Of a DNA stretch of 64,000 bases, positions 26,475 through 35,067 are shown piece after piece. The notes under the pieces were generated by a model. The model was not told where the DNA came from. It worked only from the letters and a program-made list of their open reading frames with translations, and did not search any database. The translations under genes and the position numbers were made by a program. How positions within the stretch are numbered: the stretch's first letter is position 1; each line of letters starts with the position of its first letter. Source of the DNA: JBHEBG01 sp046557915 (lineage in GTDB: Bacteria; Bacteroidota; Bacteroidia; Flavobacteriales; Flavobacteriaceae); the NCBI RefSeq assembly GCF_046557915.1, contig NZ_JBHEBG010000001.1:1798001-1862000 (forward strand), given 5' to 3'.

Positions 26475-28031
26475 ATGAAAAAGTTTCAAAATATAAAAAA
26501 CAACAAATCAAAGAGCTTGCTTCTTACCATTTTTGGCACAGCGTTTTTGTTTTTATCGTGTACTGACGACTTAACCGATAAAGAGCCCATAACCGAGATT
26601 GTGGCGGAAACAGCCTTTAAAACGGAGCAAGATGTTATTGCTAGCTTAAATGCCGCTTACGATCCCCTACAATGGCAAAGTGTTCTTAACAATCAGACCT
26701 TTCCATTGATGCAACAAGGTGTAAGGGCAGATGATTTACATTCCCAATCTGCAAATTTTTGGGCAATTGGACAACAGTACGATCAATTTAGTACCATTGT
26801 GGCTACCCTACCTTCCGTAGCATCTGTATGGAGTAAATGGTACCAAGGCGTGGCAAGGGCCAACTTTACCATTCAATTGGCGCAAAGTTTCGAGAATTTT
26901 CAGACGCCAGGCTTACAAGAACAGATTGTTTCCGAAGCCAGATTTTTAAGGGGTCTTTACTATTTCGAATTGGTAAAACTCTTTGGTGATGTACCGTTAT
27001 TTGAAGAGGCAGTAACCTCGGCAGATCAGGAATTGTTTAAGCCAAGGACTCCAGCTTCAGAAGTGTACGCATTTATTGAGGCAGATTTGGAGGCCGCGGG
27101 CTCTACCTTGCCTATTCGGGGTAATGAAAGGGTGCAGGGTTCAGCAACCTCTGGCGCGGCTTACGGTTTACTCGCGAAAGTATTTCTGTATCAAAATAAG
27201 TGGGCCGATGCGGTTTCAGCTGCAGAGGTAGTCATTAACCAAGGTGTTTATTCCTTGGAAAGCGATTTTAGGAACAATTTTCTTCAAAGCACAGAATTTG
27301 GCCCCGAATCCCTTTTTGAAATCAACTACCAAGACGGACTGTTCCCAGGTGGTTTTAACGGCACTGGTCAGCAACAAGAAGGTTCTGGCATGTGGCGCTG
27401 GTCCTTTCCATTTCTTTCCGGGACCTACCCTTCTTTTAACAACTTCATACCAAGACAAAGTTTAGTAGACTTTTTTGATGATAGCGACCAACGCAAGGAC
27501 GCCACCTTTTTACTGCCCGGGCAGGTGTTGAATTCCCCTGGCCTAGCAGCACTTAACTTTGATCCTGTGCCCGATAATTTTGGTTATGCCATTGGTGTAA
27601 ATACAGGAGCGAAAAAATACTTTTTGACTTTTGAGGAAGTACAGCCTTTGCTTAATGTTGAAGGTTCCCCACTTAATGAAAAAGTGCTACGTTATGCGGA
27701 AGTGTTGTTAATCCATGCCGAGGCATCCGTAATGGGCGGCGGGGGTAACGGCGCAGCATCTTTTCAGCAAGTTATAGACCGCGCATATGGTCCTGGCAAT
27801 ACTGCCGCTCCAGCCTATGATTTACAAGGTGTAAAGGATGAACGTAGAAGAGAACTGGCAACTGAAGGATGGAACCGTTTTACGGATTTGGTAAGATGGG
27901 GAGATATTCAGGCGGCCGTAACAGCCGTAGGCAAAAGTTTTACTGTTGGAAGGGACGAGTTACTACCAATCCCACAACAAGAAATAGACACATATCCCCA
28001 AGGTATGCTGCAGCAAAACCCTGGTTACTAA
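26475..28031 (+). CDS. SusD-like surface glycan-binding lipoprotein
   Basis: Cell-surface lipoprotein that forms the lid of the SusC transporter and binds the incoming glycan. The 518-residue protein has lipobox FLFLSC with Cys29 followed by acidic residues (TDD), the type of signal linked with surface export in Bacteroidota. The N-terminal TPR-like helices contain EARFLRGLYYFELVKLFGDVP (key residues Arg, Tyr, Tyr, Phe), the most conserved SusD block. The C-terminal part has RRRELATEGWNRFTDLVRWG, also diagnostic. It follows susC closely and precedes a third surface protein by 8 bp. Confidence 0.96.
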   Translation: MKKFQNIKNNKSKSLLLTIFGTAFLFLSCTDDLTDKEPITEIVAETAFKTEQDVIASLNAAYDPLQWQSVLNNQTFPLMQQGVRADDLHSQSANFWAIGQQYDQFSTIVATLPSVASVWSKWYQGVARANFTIQLAQSFENFQTPGLQEQIVSEARFLRGLYYFELVKLFGDVPLFEEAVTSADQELFKPRTPASEVYAFIEADLEAAGSTLPIRGNERVQGSATSGAAYGLLAKVFLYQNKWADAVSAAEVVINQGVYSLESDFRNNFLQSTEFGPESLFEINYQDGLFPGGFNGTGQQQEGSGMWRWSFPFLSGTYPSFNNFIPRQSLVDFFDDSDQRKDATFLLPGQVLNSPGLAALNFDPVPDNFGYAIGVNTGAKKYFLTFEEVQPLLNVEGSPLNEKVLRYAEVLLIHAEASVMGGGGNGAASFQQVIDRAYGPGNTAAPAYDLQGVKDERRRELATEGWNRFTDLVRWGDIQAAVTAVGKSFTVGRDELLPIPQQEIDTYPQGMLQQNPGY

Positions 28032-28039
28032 TATTAAAC

Positions 28040-29500
28040 ATGAAAGAAATGAAAAATATGATCAATATAAAAATGTTCCTCAAAACCCTGGGGACATGGA
28101 TATTAACTTTTGGGCTTTTTGCAATAACCTTCTCCTGCGAAGAGGATACGGCATTTAATCTTGGACCAACATTGGCGTCATATTCCGACGGTATCCAAAA
28201 TTTGGATGAGGAAGGTATCGATTGCGGAGGCGGCAGTGGTAATGTATGTCCTTCTTGTACCGATGGGATGCAAAACCAGGGCGAAGAAGGTATAGATTGC
28301 GGCGGACCCTGCACCATGTGTATCCCAACGCCACGGGCAGATGCACTTGTCAGTACCAGCATGCCATATTATTATACTTTTGAGGCCAATGACGCATCTT
28401 CTGGACGTAACTTAATCCCAATTGCCCAAGCAAATCAGGGTGTTACCTTTAATCTTGGTGCCACGGATCCAGCAGGAAGTAATGATTTGGTTGGTGAAAT
28501 CCTTCGTCCGCAGAATGGCCCATTTGGAGGGTTCGAAGATTTTAAATTTCAACCGCAGACAGCACCTATAGATTTTTCCTCTTATGATAAATTCACTTTG
28601 GATGTCTACATTCCTTCAAGCAATGACTTTTCGGGTAATTTAGAACCCTTGGTAGAGGTTATCTTACATGATAATGTCGATGGCAACTTCTTTCAACGTT
28701 GGACAGTGATTCCCGTTTCCGTTGACCCCTCAAACTTTGATTCTTGGGTTACCCTACGATTCGACGGTACCAATGCTATATCCGCAGATACTGCAACACT
28801 CCTAAGAGACAATACCACATACGATAATATTACCCTTAGATTTGGCGGAAGCGGCCATACGGAAGCAGGAGAATTTTATATTAAAGACCTTAAGACCACC
28901 ACAAGCTTTGTGGCCCCCGGAACCCCTAGAGCCGATGCGTTGGCAGGTAGCGGACTTCCCGTTTATTTCACTTTCGAAACAGGTGATGCTTCCTCCGGAC
29001 TTAACCTGATACCTGTGGCCGATGCCAGTCAGGGAGTTGTGCCCAACTATGGTGTTGCAGATCCGGCAGGTAGCGATAATGGTGTCGCAAGAATTTTGAG
29101 ACCGGAAAATGGACCATTTGGAGGGTTCGAGGATCTTAAGTTTCAACCACAGTCAAATCCAATAGATTTTTCGGTTTATCACAAATTTAAATTGGATGTC
29201 TATATTCCATCTACCAATGATTTTTCGGGAAACCTGGTACCCCTGGTAGAGCTAATCTTGCACGATAACCTAGATGGCAATTTCTTCCAAAGATGGACAG
29301 TAATAGGAGTTACGATAGACCCTGCGGATTTTGATTCGTGGATAACCGTGGAGTTCGACGGAACCAATGCCATGTCTGCCGCGGATGGTACGCTATTACC
29401 AGCAAATGATACCTACGATAACTATACATTGCGTGTAGGAGGTTTTGGACATGTAGAGTCTGGAGAGTTTTTTATTAAGGATTTTGTACCTTTTGAATAG
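28040..29500 (+). CDS. Surface glycan-binding lipoprotein with duplicated domain (SusE position)
   Basis: A 486-residue lipoprotein with lipobox ending at Cys33. Two Cys-rich short repeats follow (residues ~48-73 and 73-94, pattern DGxQNxxEEGIDCGG..C..C). Then come two homologous beta-rich domains of about 190 residues (~99-290 and ~297-486), both starting RADAL and sharing NGPFGGFEDxKFQPQ and GNFFQRWTVI. It has no recognisable catalytic motif. Its place directly after SusC/SusD and its modular build suggest an outer-surface glycan binder. The ATG at 28040 is chosen because the signal peptide follows directly and it lies 8 bp after the susD stop; the open frame extends further upstream only inside susD. 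A terminator follows. Confidence 0.82.
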   Translation: MKEMKNMINIKMFLKTLGTWILTFGLFAITFSCEEDTAFNLGPTLASYSDGIQNLDEEGIDCGGGSGNVCPSCTDGMQNQGEEGIDCGGPCTMCIPTPRADALVSTSMPYYYTFEANDASSGRNLIPIAQANQGVTFNLGATDPAGSNDLVGEILRPQNGPFGGFEDFKFQPQTAPIDFSSYDKFTLDVYIPSSNDFSGNLEPLVEVILHDNVDGNFFQRWTVIPVSVDPSNFDSWVTLRFDGTNAISADTATLLRDNTTYDNITLRFGGSGHTEAGEFYIKDLKTTTSFVAPGTPRADALAGSGLPVYFTFETGDASSGLNLIPVADASQGVVPNYGVADPAGSDNGVARILRPENGPFGGFEDLKFQPQSNPIDFSVYHKFKLDVYIPSTNDFSGNLVPLVELILHDNLDGNFFQRWTVIGVTIDPADFDSWITVEFDGTNAMSAADGTLLPANDTYDNYTLRVGGFGHVESGEFFIKDFVPFE

Positions 29501-29527
29501 TCAGTATGTTAGCTTAGAGTTAGTTAC

Positions 29528-29556
29528 AAAAGGGGTTGTTCTCAACAGCCCCTTTT
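29528..29556 (+). terminator. Hairpin terminator after the surface glycan-binding gene
   Basis: AAAAGGGGTTGTT (29528-29540) pairs with AACAGCCCCTTTT (29544-29556) with one G-T pair and a 3-base loop, ending in a short T run. It divides susC-susD-SGBP from the GH16-led gene block, possibly as a partial terminator. Confidence 0.75.
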
Positions 29557-29644
29557 CTAGACCAAACATACCTAGTTTGAAACGTACTGGAACCCAAGTT
29601 CAAAATCTTCCAAAAACATGTTTTTGTCTTATAAAATGATTGAA

Positions 29645-30682
29645 ATGGAAAAACTTATATTGTTGCTCTCATGCTTGGTTTTAACATGTTGCTCGTCGCA
29701 ATCTTCGGACGATGTAATCCCAGTGGCTGCCAGTTGTACAGATAATCTAATGAACGGAAATGAAGTGGGCATGGATTGTGGTGGCGACTGTCCACCCTGC
29801 ACTACATGTAATGATGGAGTTCAAAATGGCAATGAGACTGGTGTGGATTGTGGTGGAGATTGTACAAATTGTCCAGAGCCTATATCTCTGCCCAGTACGG
29901 GATACCAATCCCCTATGACCTACGATGGGTATGATTTGGTATGGGCAGATGAGTTCAGTGGCCCCTCCTTGAGTAGCGAAAAATGGAACTTCCATTTGGG
30001 TGATGGTTGCCCAAATCTATGCGGATGGGGCAACAACGAAGAACAGTATTTTACCAGCAGTCAAAAAAACATTTATATACAAGATGACAATTTGGTGATC
30101 GAAGCAAAAAACGAGAATATTTCGGGCAAGGCCTATTCTTCATCAAGAATCCATACCGACAATATTTTTGAGTTTCAATATGGAAGAGTTGATATTCGTG
30201 CTGCGATGCCTTCAGTGGCCGGAACTTGGACAGCTCTTTTTATGTTGAATCATAATTATCAAATAAACAATCCTGGTGAATGGTGGCCAAGGGGCGGAGA
30301 AATAGATATCATGGAATATTTAGGCGAAAATCCGGATGATATTTTGGGAACTGGACATTATGGCACCGATTTTCCGAATAATCACCGTTTCAATTCCGTC
30401 CATTTCAATGCATTAAACAATGAGTCTTTTGATGAGGTTTATTATGTATTTTCAATAATCTGGGAAGAAAATAGTATTAAATGGCTGGTCAACGACGTGG
30501 AATACCATTCTATGACCCCCGTTACAACCACTGCCGGCGGACAACCATACCCTTTTAACGATGAGTTTTATCTAATTTTTGCGTTGTCTGTAGGAGGAAA
30601 TCTCCCTACCGCAACCCCATTGCCAAATGATTTCCCCGCTTTTTTGATTGTGGATTATGTGAGGATATTTCAAAAGAGTTAA
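29645..30682 (+). CDS. GH16 endo-beta-1,3-glucanase-like lipoprotein
   Basis: A 345-residue lipoprotein with lipobox ending at Cys15 or Cys16. Two 22-residue Cys-rich repeats follow (31-52, 55-76: DGxxNGNExGxDCGGDCxxC), then a GH16 beta-jelly-roll domain (~95-345). The catalytic signature EIDIME spans 219-224: nucleophile Glu219, Asp221, acid/base Glu224. The preceding WWPRGG and the WGNNEEQYFT segment resemble laminarinase-type (GH16_3) enzymes, which cut beta-1,3 bonds in glucans. The ATG at 29645 is preferred over 29618 because the signal peptide starts there. In this xylose-rich locus the true substrate could be a contaminating laminarin or a mixed glycan; this is open. Confidence 0.88.
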   Translation: MEKLILLLSCLVLTCCSSQSSDDVIPVAASCTDNLMNGNEVGMDCGGDCPPCTTCNDGVQNGNETGVDCGGDCTNCPEPISLPSTGYQSPMTYDGYDLVWADEFSGPSLSSEKWNFHLGDGCPNLCGWGNNEEQYFTSSQKNIYIQDDNLVIEAKNENISGKAYSSSRIHTDNIFEFQYGRVDIRAAMPSVAGTWTALFMLNHNYQINNPGEWWPRGGEIDIMEYLGENPDDILGTGHYGTDFPNNHRFNSVHFNALNNESFDEVYYVFSIIWEENSIKWLVNDVEYHSMTPVTTTAGGQPYPFNDEFYLIFALSVGGNLPTATPLPNDFPAFLIVDYVRIFQKS

Positions 30683-30684
30683 AT

Positions 30685-30697
30685 CAGGATAATCCTG
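30685..30697. promoter_or_regulatory. Perfect odd-centred palindrome downstream of GH16
   Basis: CAGGATAATCCTG is a perfect 6-bp inverted repeat around one base, 3 bp after the GH16 stop and 110 bp before the GH26 start. No T run follows, so a terminator is unlikely. An 11-base match to part of the conserved xylB/susC block (ATAATCAACTA) lies just after it at 30708-30718. Confidence 0.35.
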
Positions 30698-30807
30698 CAA
30701 ATTGTATATAATCAACTAAATACAGCATACGGTTTTAGAATAAATATGCTAGAGATCTTTAAACCGAGGACAATATTTTTTCAAATGCAATAAGAAAACG
30801 GAAGTAT

Positions 30808-31935
30808 ATGAAACATCTTATCATTTTAGTTATTGGTGCGGCCCTATTTGTCAATTTAGGAATGCTAATTAAAGCTCCTGATTTGGAGAATAACCTTGAA
30901 CAGGAAACTAAAAAAAGAGCAAAATTTGAACCAGAAGATGGCAAAGTATTGGTCTTTGCAGGTCAAGATTTGGCCTCAATAGGAGGGTTAGACCAATACA
31001 AAGAGGGATATTCCGATTATTTCCCTACTCCTGGGGGTGTAACCTTATATACCAGTATAGGAGATAATGACGATTCTACCGGGACAGAAAGCGGATCGGG
31101 TTTGCAAGGAGTTTTTAATACTGTGGATGCTGGCAATGGCCCAAGCAATATGAGTTTGTTGATGAGTGACAAAAGGTATAGGAATTCGGTTTTGGCCATC
31201 GGTCTATCTTTGGTAAACAGTGAGGTAAAAGTTGCCAATGGGGAATTGGATAAGAATATTGAAAGTTTGGGAACGTTTCTAAAAAGCCTTGGTCAACGCC
31301 ATGTTTTTTTACGTATCGGCTATGAGTTTGACGGCCACCTTTGGAACCATTACGATATTACTGCCTATAAAAAGGCTTACAAACGCATAGTAGATCTATT
31401 AAACGCCCAGGGGATTACCAATACGGCCTACGTATGGCAATCGGTAGGGTGGGTTTCTAACTGGGAACAACTAGAAGAATGGTATCCTGGAGACGATTAT
31501 GTGGATTGGTGCGCCTACTCTTTTTTCGATCGATTTAAGGAAGCCATAATGATCGACTTTGCAAGGGAAAAAGGAAAACCGGTATTTATTGCCGAAGCCT
31601 CTCCAACAATTTCGGACCATACCGCAAAATTTGATGGTGATACTAAAGAAACTATCCTTTCCAATCCAGAACAAGCCCAAGAGGCTTGGGAAAAATGGTT
31701 CGTTCCCTTTTTTACGACTATCGAGGAGAATTCAGATGTTGTAAAGGCCATTCATTACATCAATTGCAATTGGAAAGAAAGGCCAATGTGGTTTACAAAC
31801 AAAACGTTTAAAGATATAGATGCCCGTTTGCAATTAAGTCCCATGATTTCGGAAAAATGGAAGATGAAAATGAACGACGATAGGTATCTCAATGCCTCCG
31901 ACAATTTGTTCAAGACACTTATAGAAAACGATTAA
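30808..31935 (+). CDS. GH26 endo-glycanase, candidate beta-1,3-xylanase (copy 1)
   Basis: A 375-residue protein with an N-terminal hydrophobic signal/anchor (~4-22, no clear lipobox) and a GH26 (beta/alpha)8 domain. The acid/base is Glu173 in FLRIGYEFDG and the nucleophile is Glu263 in PVFIAEASPT. The family contains mannanases, lichenases and beta-1,3-xylanases. Xylose isomerase, xylulokinase and a GH43 beta-xylosidase in the same locus favour a xylanase, and the only xylanase activity I know in GH26 is beta-1,3. It is paralogous to 35068-36216: both share VGQ/AGQ-DLASIGG-like N-terminal motifs, WYPGDDYVDWC and NIDARLQLS-type blocks. It is 2 bp from the sugar porter gene. Confidence 0.85.
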   Translation: MKHLIILVIGAALFVNLGMLIKAPDLENNLEQETKKRAKFEPEDGKVLVFAGQDLASIGGLDQYKEGYSDYFPTPGGVTLYTSIGDNDDSTGTESGSGLQGVFNTVDAGNGPSNMSLLMSDKRYRNSVLAIGLSLVNSEVKVANGELDKNIESLGTFLKSLGQRHVFLRIGYEFDGHLWNHYDITAYKKAYKRIVDLLNAQGITNTAYVWQSVGWVSNWEQLEEWYPGDDYVDWCAYSFFDRFKEAIMIDFAREKGKPVFIAEASPTISDHTAKFDGDTKETILSNPEQAQEAWEKWFVPFFTTIEENSDVVKAIHYINCNWKERPMWFTNKTFKDIDARLQLSPMISEKWKMKMNDDRYLNASDNLFKTLIEND

Positions 31936-31937
31936 AA

Positions 31938-33473
31938 ATGTCCGGAAAAACGGTATTCATAGCATTTGTGGTCTCTTTAGGAGGGTTTTTGTTTGGTTTT
32001 GATGCAGGTATTATTTCTGGTGTAATGTCCTATGCAGGGCCAGAATTCGATTTAACAGATCTTCAATCAGGATGGGTGGTAAGCTCGCCGTCCTTTGCCG
32101 CAATGATTGCCATGCTGGTCTCCGGAAGATTAAGCGATATTGTCGGTAGGAAAACAATACTAATACAAGTAGCCTTTCTATATGCATTCTCTGCCCTATT
32201 CTCTGCCTATGCCTGGTCCTATGAATCCTTGTATATAGCACGTATGATAGGTGGCTTGGCTTTTGGAGCCGCTTTAATTTTGGCACCCACATACATTGCC
32301 GAAATCGCTACAGCAAAGGAAAGGGGCAAATTGGTTTCCATACAACAGCTTAATATAGTTTTGGGGTTCTTTGCCGCTTTCTTGTGTAACAATTATCTAA
32401 ATGGTCTTTACACTTCTGGTGGAAGCTTTATGACCAGCGAAACCGTTTGGCGTTGGATGCTCGGGGTAGAATTAATACCTGCGCTGCTATATTTCTTCAT
32501 AATGTTTCTTGTACCGAAAAGCCCACGTTGGTTAATTATGAAGGACAGGTTTGAAGAAGGTCGGAAGGTCCTAAAAAGTTTACATGGTGAACAACAATCA
32601 CAATTGGAGATAGAAGGAATTAAAAAAAGCATGAAAGCCCAAAAGTTTAAATCTAAGGTCTCGGTGTTAGAGCTTTGGAAACCTTCATTGCGTTTTATTG
32701 TTATCGTGGGGTTGGTGCTGGGAGTTCTTCAGCAGGTTACAGGGATCAATGCAATTTATTTTTATGCGACCTCCATTTTTAAACAAACGGGGATTGGTAC
32801 CGATGCCGCGTTTACTTCTGGTGTGCTATTGAGTTTTACCACAGTGATATTTACTATTGTTGCGATATTCCTAATAGATAAAATGGGAAGACGACCCTTA
32901 CTGCTCATAGGGGTTGCTGGCATAGCCATCAGTTTAACTTTATGTGCCTATGGCTTTAATAGGGCTACCTATAAATTAACCGTTGACGAAATAGGTAGTT
33001 TTAAAGATTTTGATGCAAGTGGTCTGATAAGCCTGGCAGATAAACACTATGAAAACGATGTTGACTTTAAAAACGCGGCTAAAGCTGTTTTAGGTACTAA
33101 AGTATACGCAACAAATGAAGGGGCCATATTGGAGGTCGCCACAGATATGAATGCTACCCTCGTATTAATCGGCATTCTGGGATTTATCGCATGCTTTGCA
33201 TTCTCACTGGGCCCAGTTGTGTGGGTAATGTTATCAGAACTTTTCCCCAATAAATATAGAGGTTTGGCAATTGGCGTCATCGGTTTCGCCAACTCTTTTT
33301 CGAGCTGGGTGGTACAGCAAATATTCCCCTGGGAACTATCAAATTTAGGCAATGCCATGAGTTTTCTGATTTTTGGACTTATCGCCCTTGTCGGCTTCTT
33401 TGTGCTGTTGAAAATATTGCCCGAAACCAAAGGAAAATCATTAGAACAGTTAGAATTAGAATTAGTTAAATAA
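31938..33473 (+). CDS. MFS sugar porter (XylE-like sugar:H+ symporter)
   Basis: Inner-membrane major facilitator protein of 511 residues with 12 predicted helices. Sugar-porter signatures seen are FGFDAGIISG in TM1, GRLSDIVGRK after TM2, PKSPRWLI before the central loop, GVLQQVTGINAIYFYA in TM7, and PETKGKSLEQLE at the C terminus. A loop of about 70 residues between TM9 and TM10 is longer than in E. coli XylE. It lies between the GH26 gene and the GH43 gene (TAATG overlap with GH43), so it probably imports xylose or short xylo-oligosaccharides that GH43 then cleaves. It gives the locus a second inner-membrane transporter beside the SSS symporter. Confidence 0.92.
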   Translation: MSGKTVFIAFVVSLGGFLFGFDAGIISGVMSYAGPEFDLTDLQSGWVVSSPSFAAMIAMLVSGRLSDIVGRKTILIQVAFLYAFSALFSAYAWSYESLYIARMIGGLAFGAALILAPTYIAEIATAKERGKLVSIQQLNIVLGFFAAFLCNNYLNGLYTSGGSFMTSETVWRWMLGVELIPALLYFFIMFLVPKSPRWLIMKDRFEEGRKVLKSLHGEQQSQLEIEGIKKSMKAQKFKSKVSVLELWKPSLRFIVIVGLVLGVLQQVTGINAIYFYATSIFKQTGIGTDAAFTSGVLLSFTTVIFTIVAIFLIDKMGRRPLLLIGVAGIAISLTLCAYGFNRATYKLTVDEIGSFKDFDASGLISLADKHYENDVDFKNAAKAVLGTKVYATNEGAILEVATDMNATLVLIGILGFIACFAFSLGPVVWVMLSELFPNKYRGLAIGVIGFANSFSSWVVQQIFPWELSNLGNAMSFLIFGLIALVGFFVLLKILPETKGKSLEQLELELVK

Positions 33474-35065
33474 TGAATTGCATACAAAACCCAATTTTAC
33501 CAGGTTTCAACCCAGACCCATCCATATGTAGGGTGGGGGATGACTATTACATAGCCACCTCTACATTTGAGTGGTTTCCTGGAGTACAAATTCATCACTC
33601 CAAAGACTTAAAACACTGGAAACTAATTGCTAGGCCTTTGAGTCGCATTTCCCAATTGGATATGCGGGGCAACCCAGATTCCTGTGGTGTCTGGGCTCCA
33701 TGTCTTTCATATAGTAATGGCCTATTTTACCTCGTGTACAGCAATGTGAGGTCTTTTGATGGTGTTTGGAAAGATACACCCAATTATCTAGTGACCTCCA
33801 ATGATATTTCTGGCGAATGGAGCGAGCCTATCTATATGTCTTCCAGGGGTTTTGACGGCTCCCTTTTTCATGATGACGATGGTAAAAAATGGTATCTGAA
33901 CATGCTGGTAGACCATCGTAACGGAAGATTCTTTGGAGGTATAGAGATGCAAGAGTATAGTTCGGAAAAACGGCAACTCATAGGACCCGTACACTATCTT
34001 ACGCCGGGAACCAAACTTGGACTTACAGAAGGGCCCCACCTGTATAAGAAAGATGGGTTTTACTATATAGTGCTTGCTGAAGGAGGCACAGAATATGGCC
34101 ACGCAATGTCTATAGGCCGGAGCAAAAGTATATTTGGACCTTACGAATTTCATCCAGATAATCCCTTTGTTTCCGCCGCAGAGGACAAAGACAATTATTT
34201 GCAAAAATGTGGTCATGGAGATCTAATACAGACCCAAAATGGAGACTGGTATGCGGTTTTTTTAATAGGAAGGCCACTTACTCTTCATGGCAAATGTACT
34301 TTGGGAAGGGAGACAGCTATCGAAACATTTATTTGGAAAGATGGATGGCCCTATCTTAAAAGTGGAAGTAGAGTCCCAAGACGGGAAGTCCCAACGGCAA
34401 ACCTGCCAGAATTTACGCATGGAGCACAGGAACATCGATTGTTTTTTAATAACGAGACGGTGCCTCTAGACTTTCAGGCATTGCGCATCCCCATAACCGA
34501 AAATTGGTGTAGCCTTTCCGATAGGAAGGGTTTCCTAAGACTTTATGGCAAGGAATCCTTAAACTCGCTTCATTATCAGAGTTTATTGGCCCGTAGGGTA
34601 CAACATTTTAATGTTCGGGTTTCTACCGCGATAGAATTTTTCCCAGAAAACATTCACCACATGGCCGGATTGGTTTTTTACTATAATTCCGGACATTACC
34701 ACTATGCCTGTATTACCGCTAACTTTGATGGTACCAAGAAGTATCTATCGATTATTTCTTCAGACAACTTTGAAATGAGCTTTCAAGAAGAATTGGTAGA
34801 TATTACGAATTTCGATAAAATTGTTCTCAGAGGTGAAATGAACAGGAATCGTTTGCAATTCTTCTATAGTTTAGACGATATTTCCTTTAATGATCTTGGT
34901 ATTGCCTTAGATGCCAGTATTCTATCCGACGATCATGTTCGTAATGGAAGGAGTAGGTATAGGCCGGCATTTACGGGAAGTTTTGTTGGGGTTTGCTGTC
35001 AGGATTTGGCTATGAACGCTCACCATGCTGATTTTGAATGGTTCGAATATGTGGAAATTAAATAA
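33473..35065 (+). CDS. GH43 beta-xylosidase (subfamily 11 type), cytoplasmic
   Basis: A 530-residue inverting glycoside hydrolase. The N-terminal five-bladed propeller has general base Asp15 (NPDPSICR), pKa-modulating Asp128 (RGFDGS) and general acid Glu186 (LTEGPHL). These nearly coincide with the positions in the characterised GH43 beta-xylosidases SXA/XynB. The C-terminal ~200 residues form the beta-sandwich that closes the active site in that group. There is no signal peptide, so it acts in the cytoplasm on imported oligomers. The start codon overlaps the porter stop. Bifunctional alpha-L-arabinofuranosidase activity is common in the group and cannot be excluded. Confidence 0.93.
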   Translation: MNCIQNPILPGFNPDPSICRVGDDYYIATSTFEWFPGVQIHHSKDLKHWKLIARPLSRISQLDMRGNPDSCGVWAPCLSYSNGLFYLVYSNVRSFDGVWKDTPNYLVTSNDISGEWSEPIYMSSRGFDGSLFHDDDGKKWYLNMLVDHRNGRFFGGIEMQEYSSEKRQLIGPVHYLTPGTKLGLTEGPHLYKKDGFYYIVLAEGGTEYGHAMSIGRSKSIFGPYEFHPDNPFVSAAEDKDNYLQKCGHGDLIQTQNGDWYAVFLIGRPLTLHGKCTLGRETAIETFIWKDGWPYLKSGSRVPRREVPTANLPEFTHGAQEHRLFFNNETVPLDFQALRIPITENWCSLSDRKGFLRLYGKESLNSLHYQSLLARRVQHFNVRVSTAIEFFPENIHHMAGLVFYYNSGHYHYACITANFDGTKKYLSIISSDNFEMSFQEELVDITNFDKIVLRGEMNRNRLQFFYSLDDISFNDLGIALDASILSDDHVRNGRSRYRPAFTGSFVGVCCQDLAMNAHHADFEWFEYVEIK

Positions 35066-35067
35066 AG

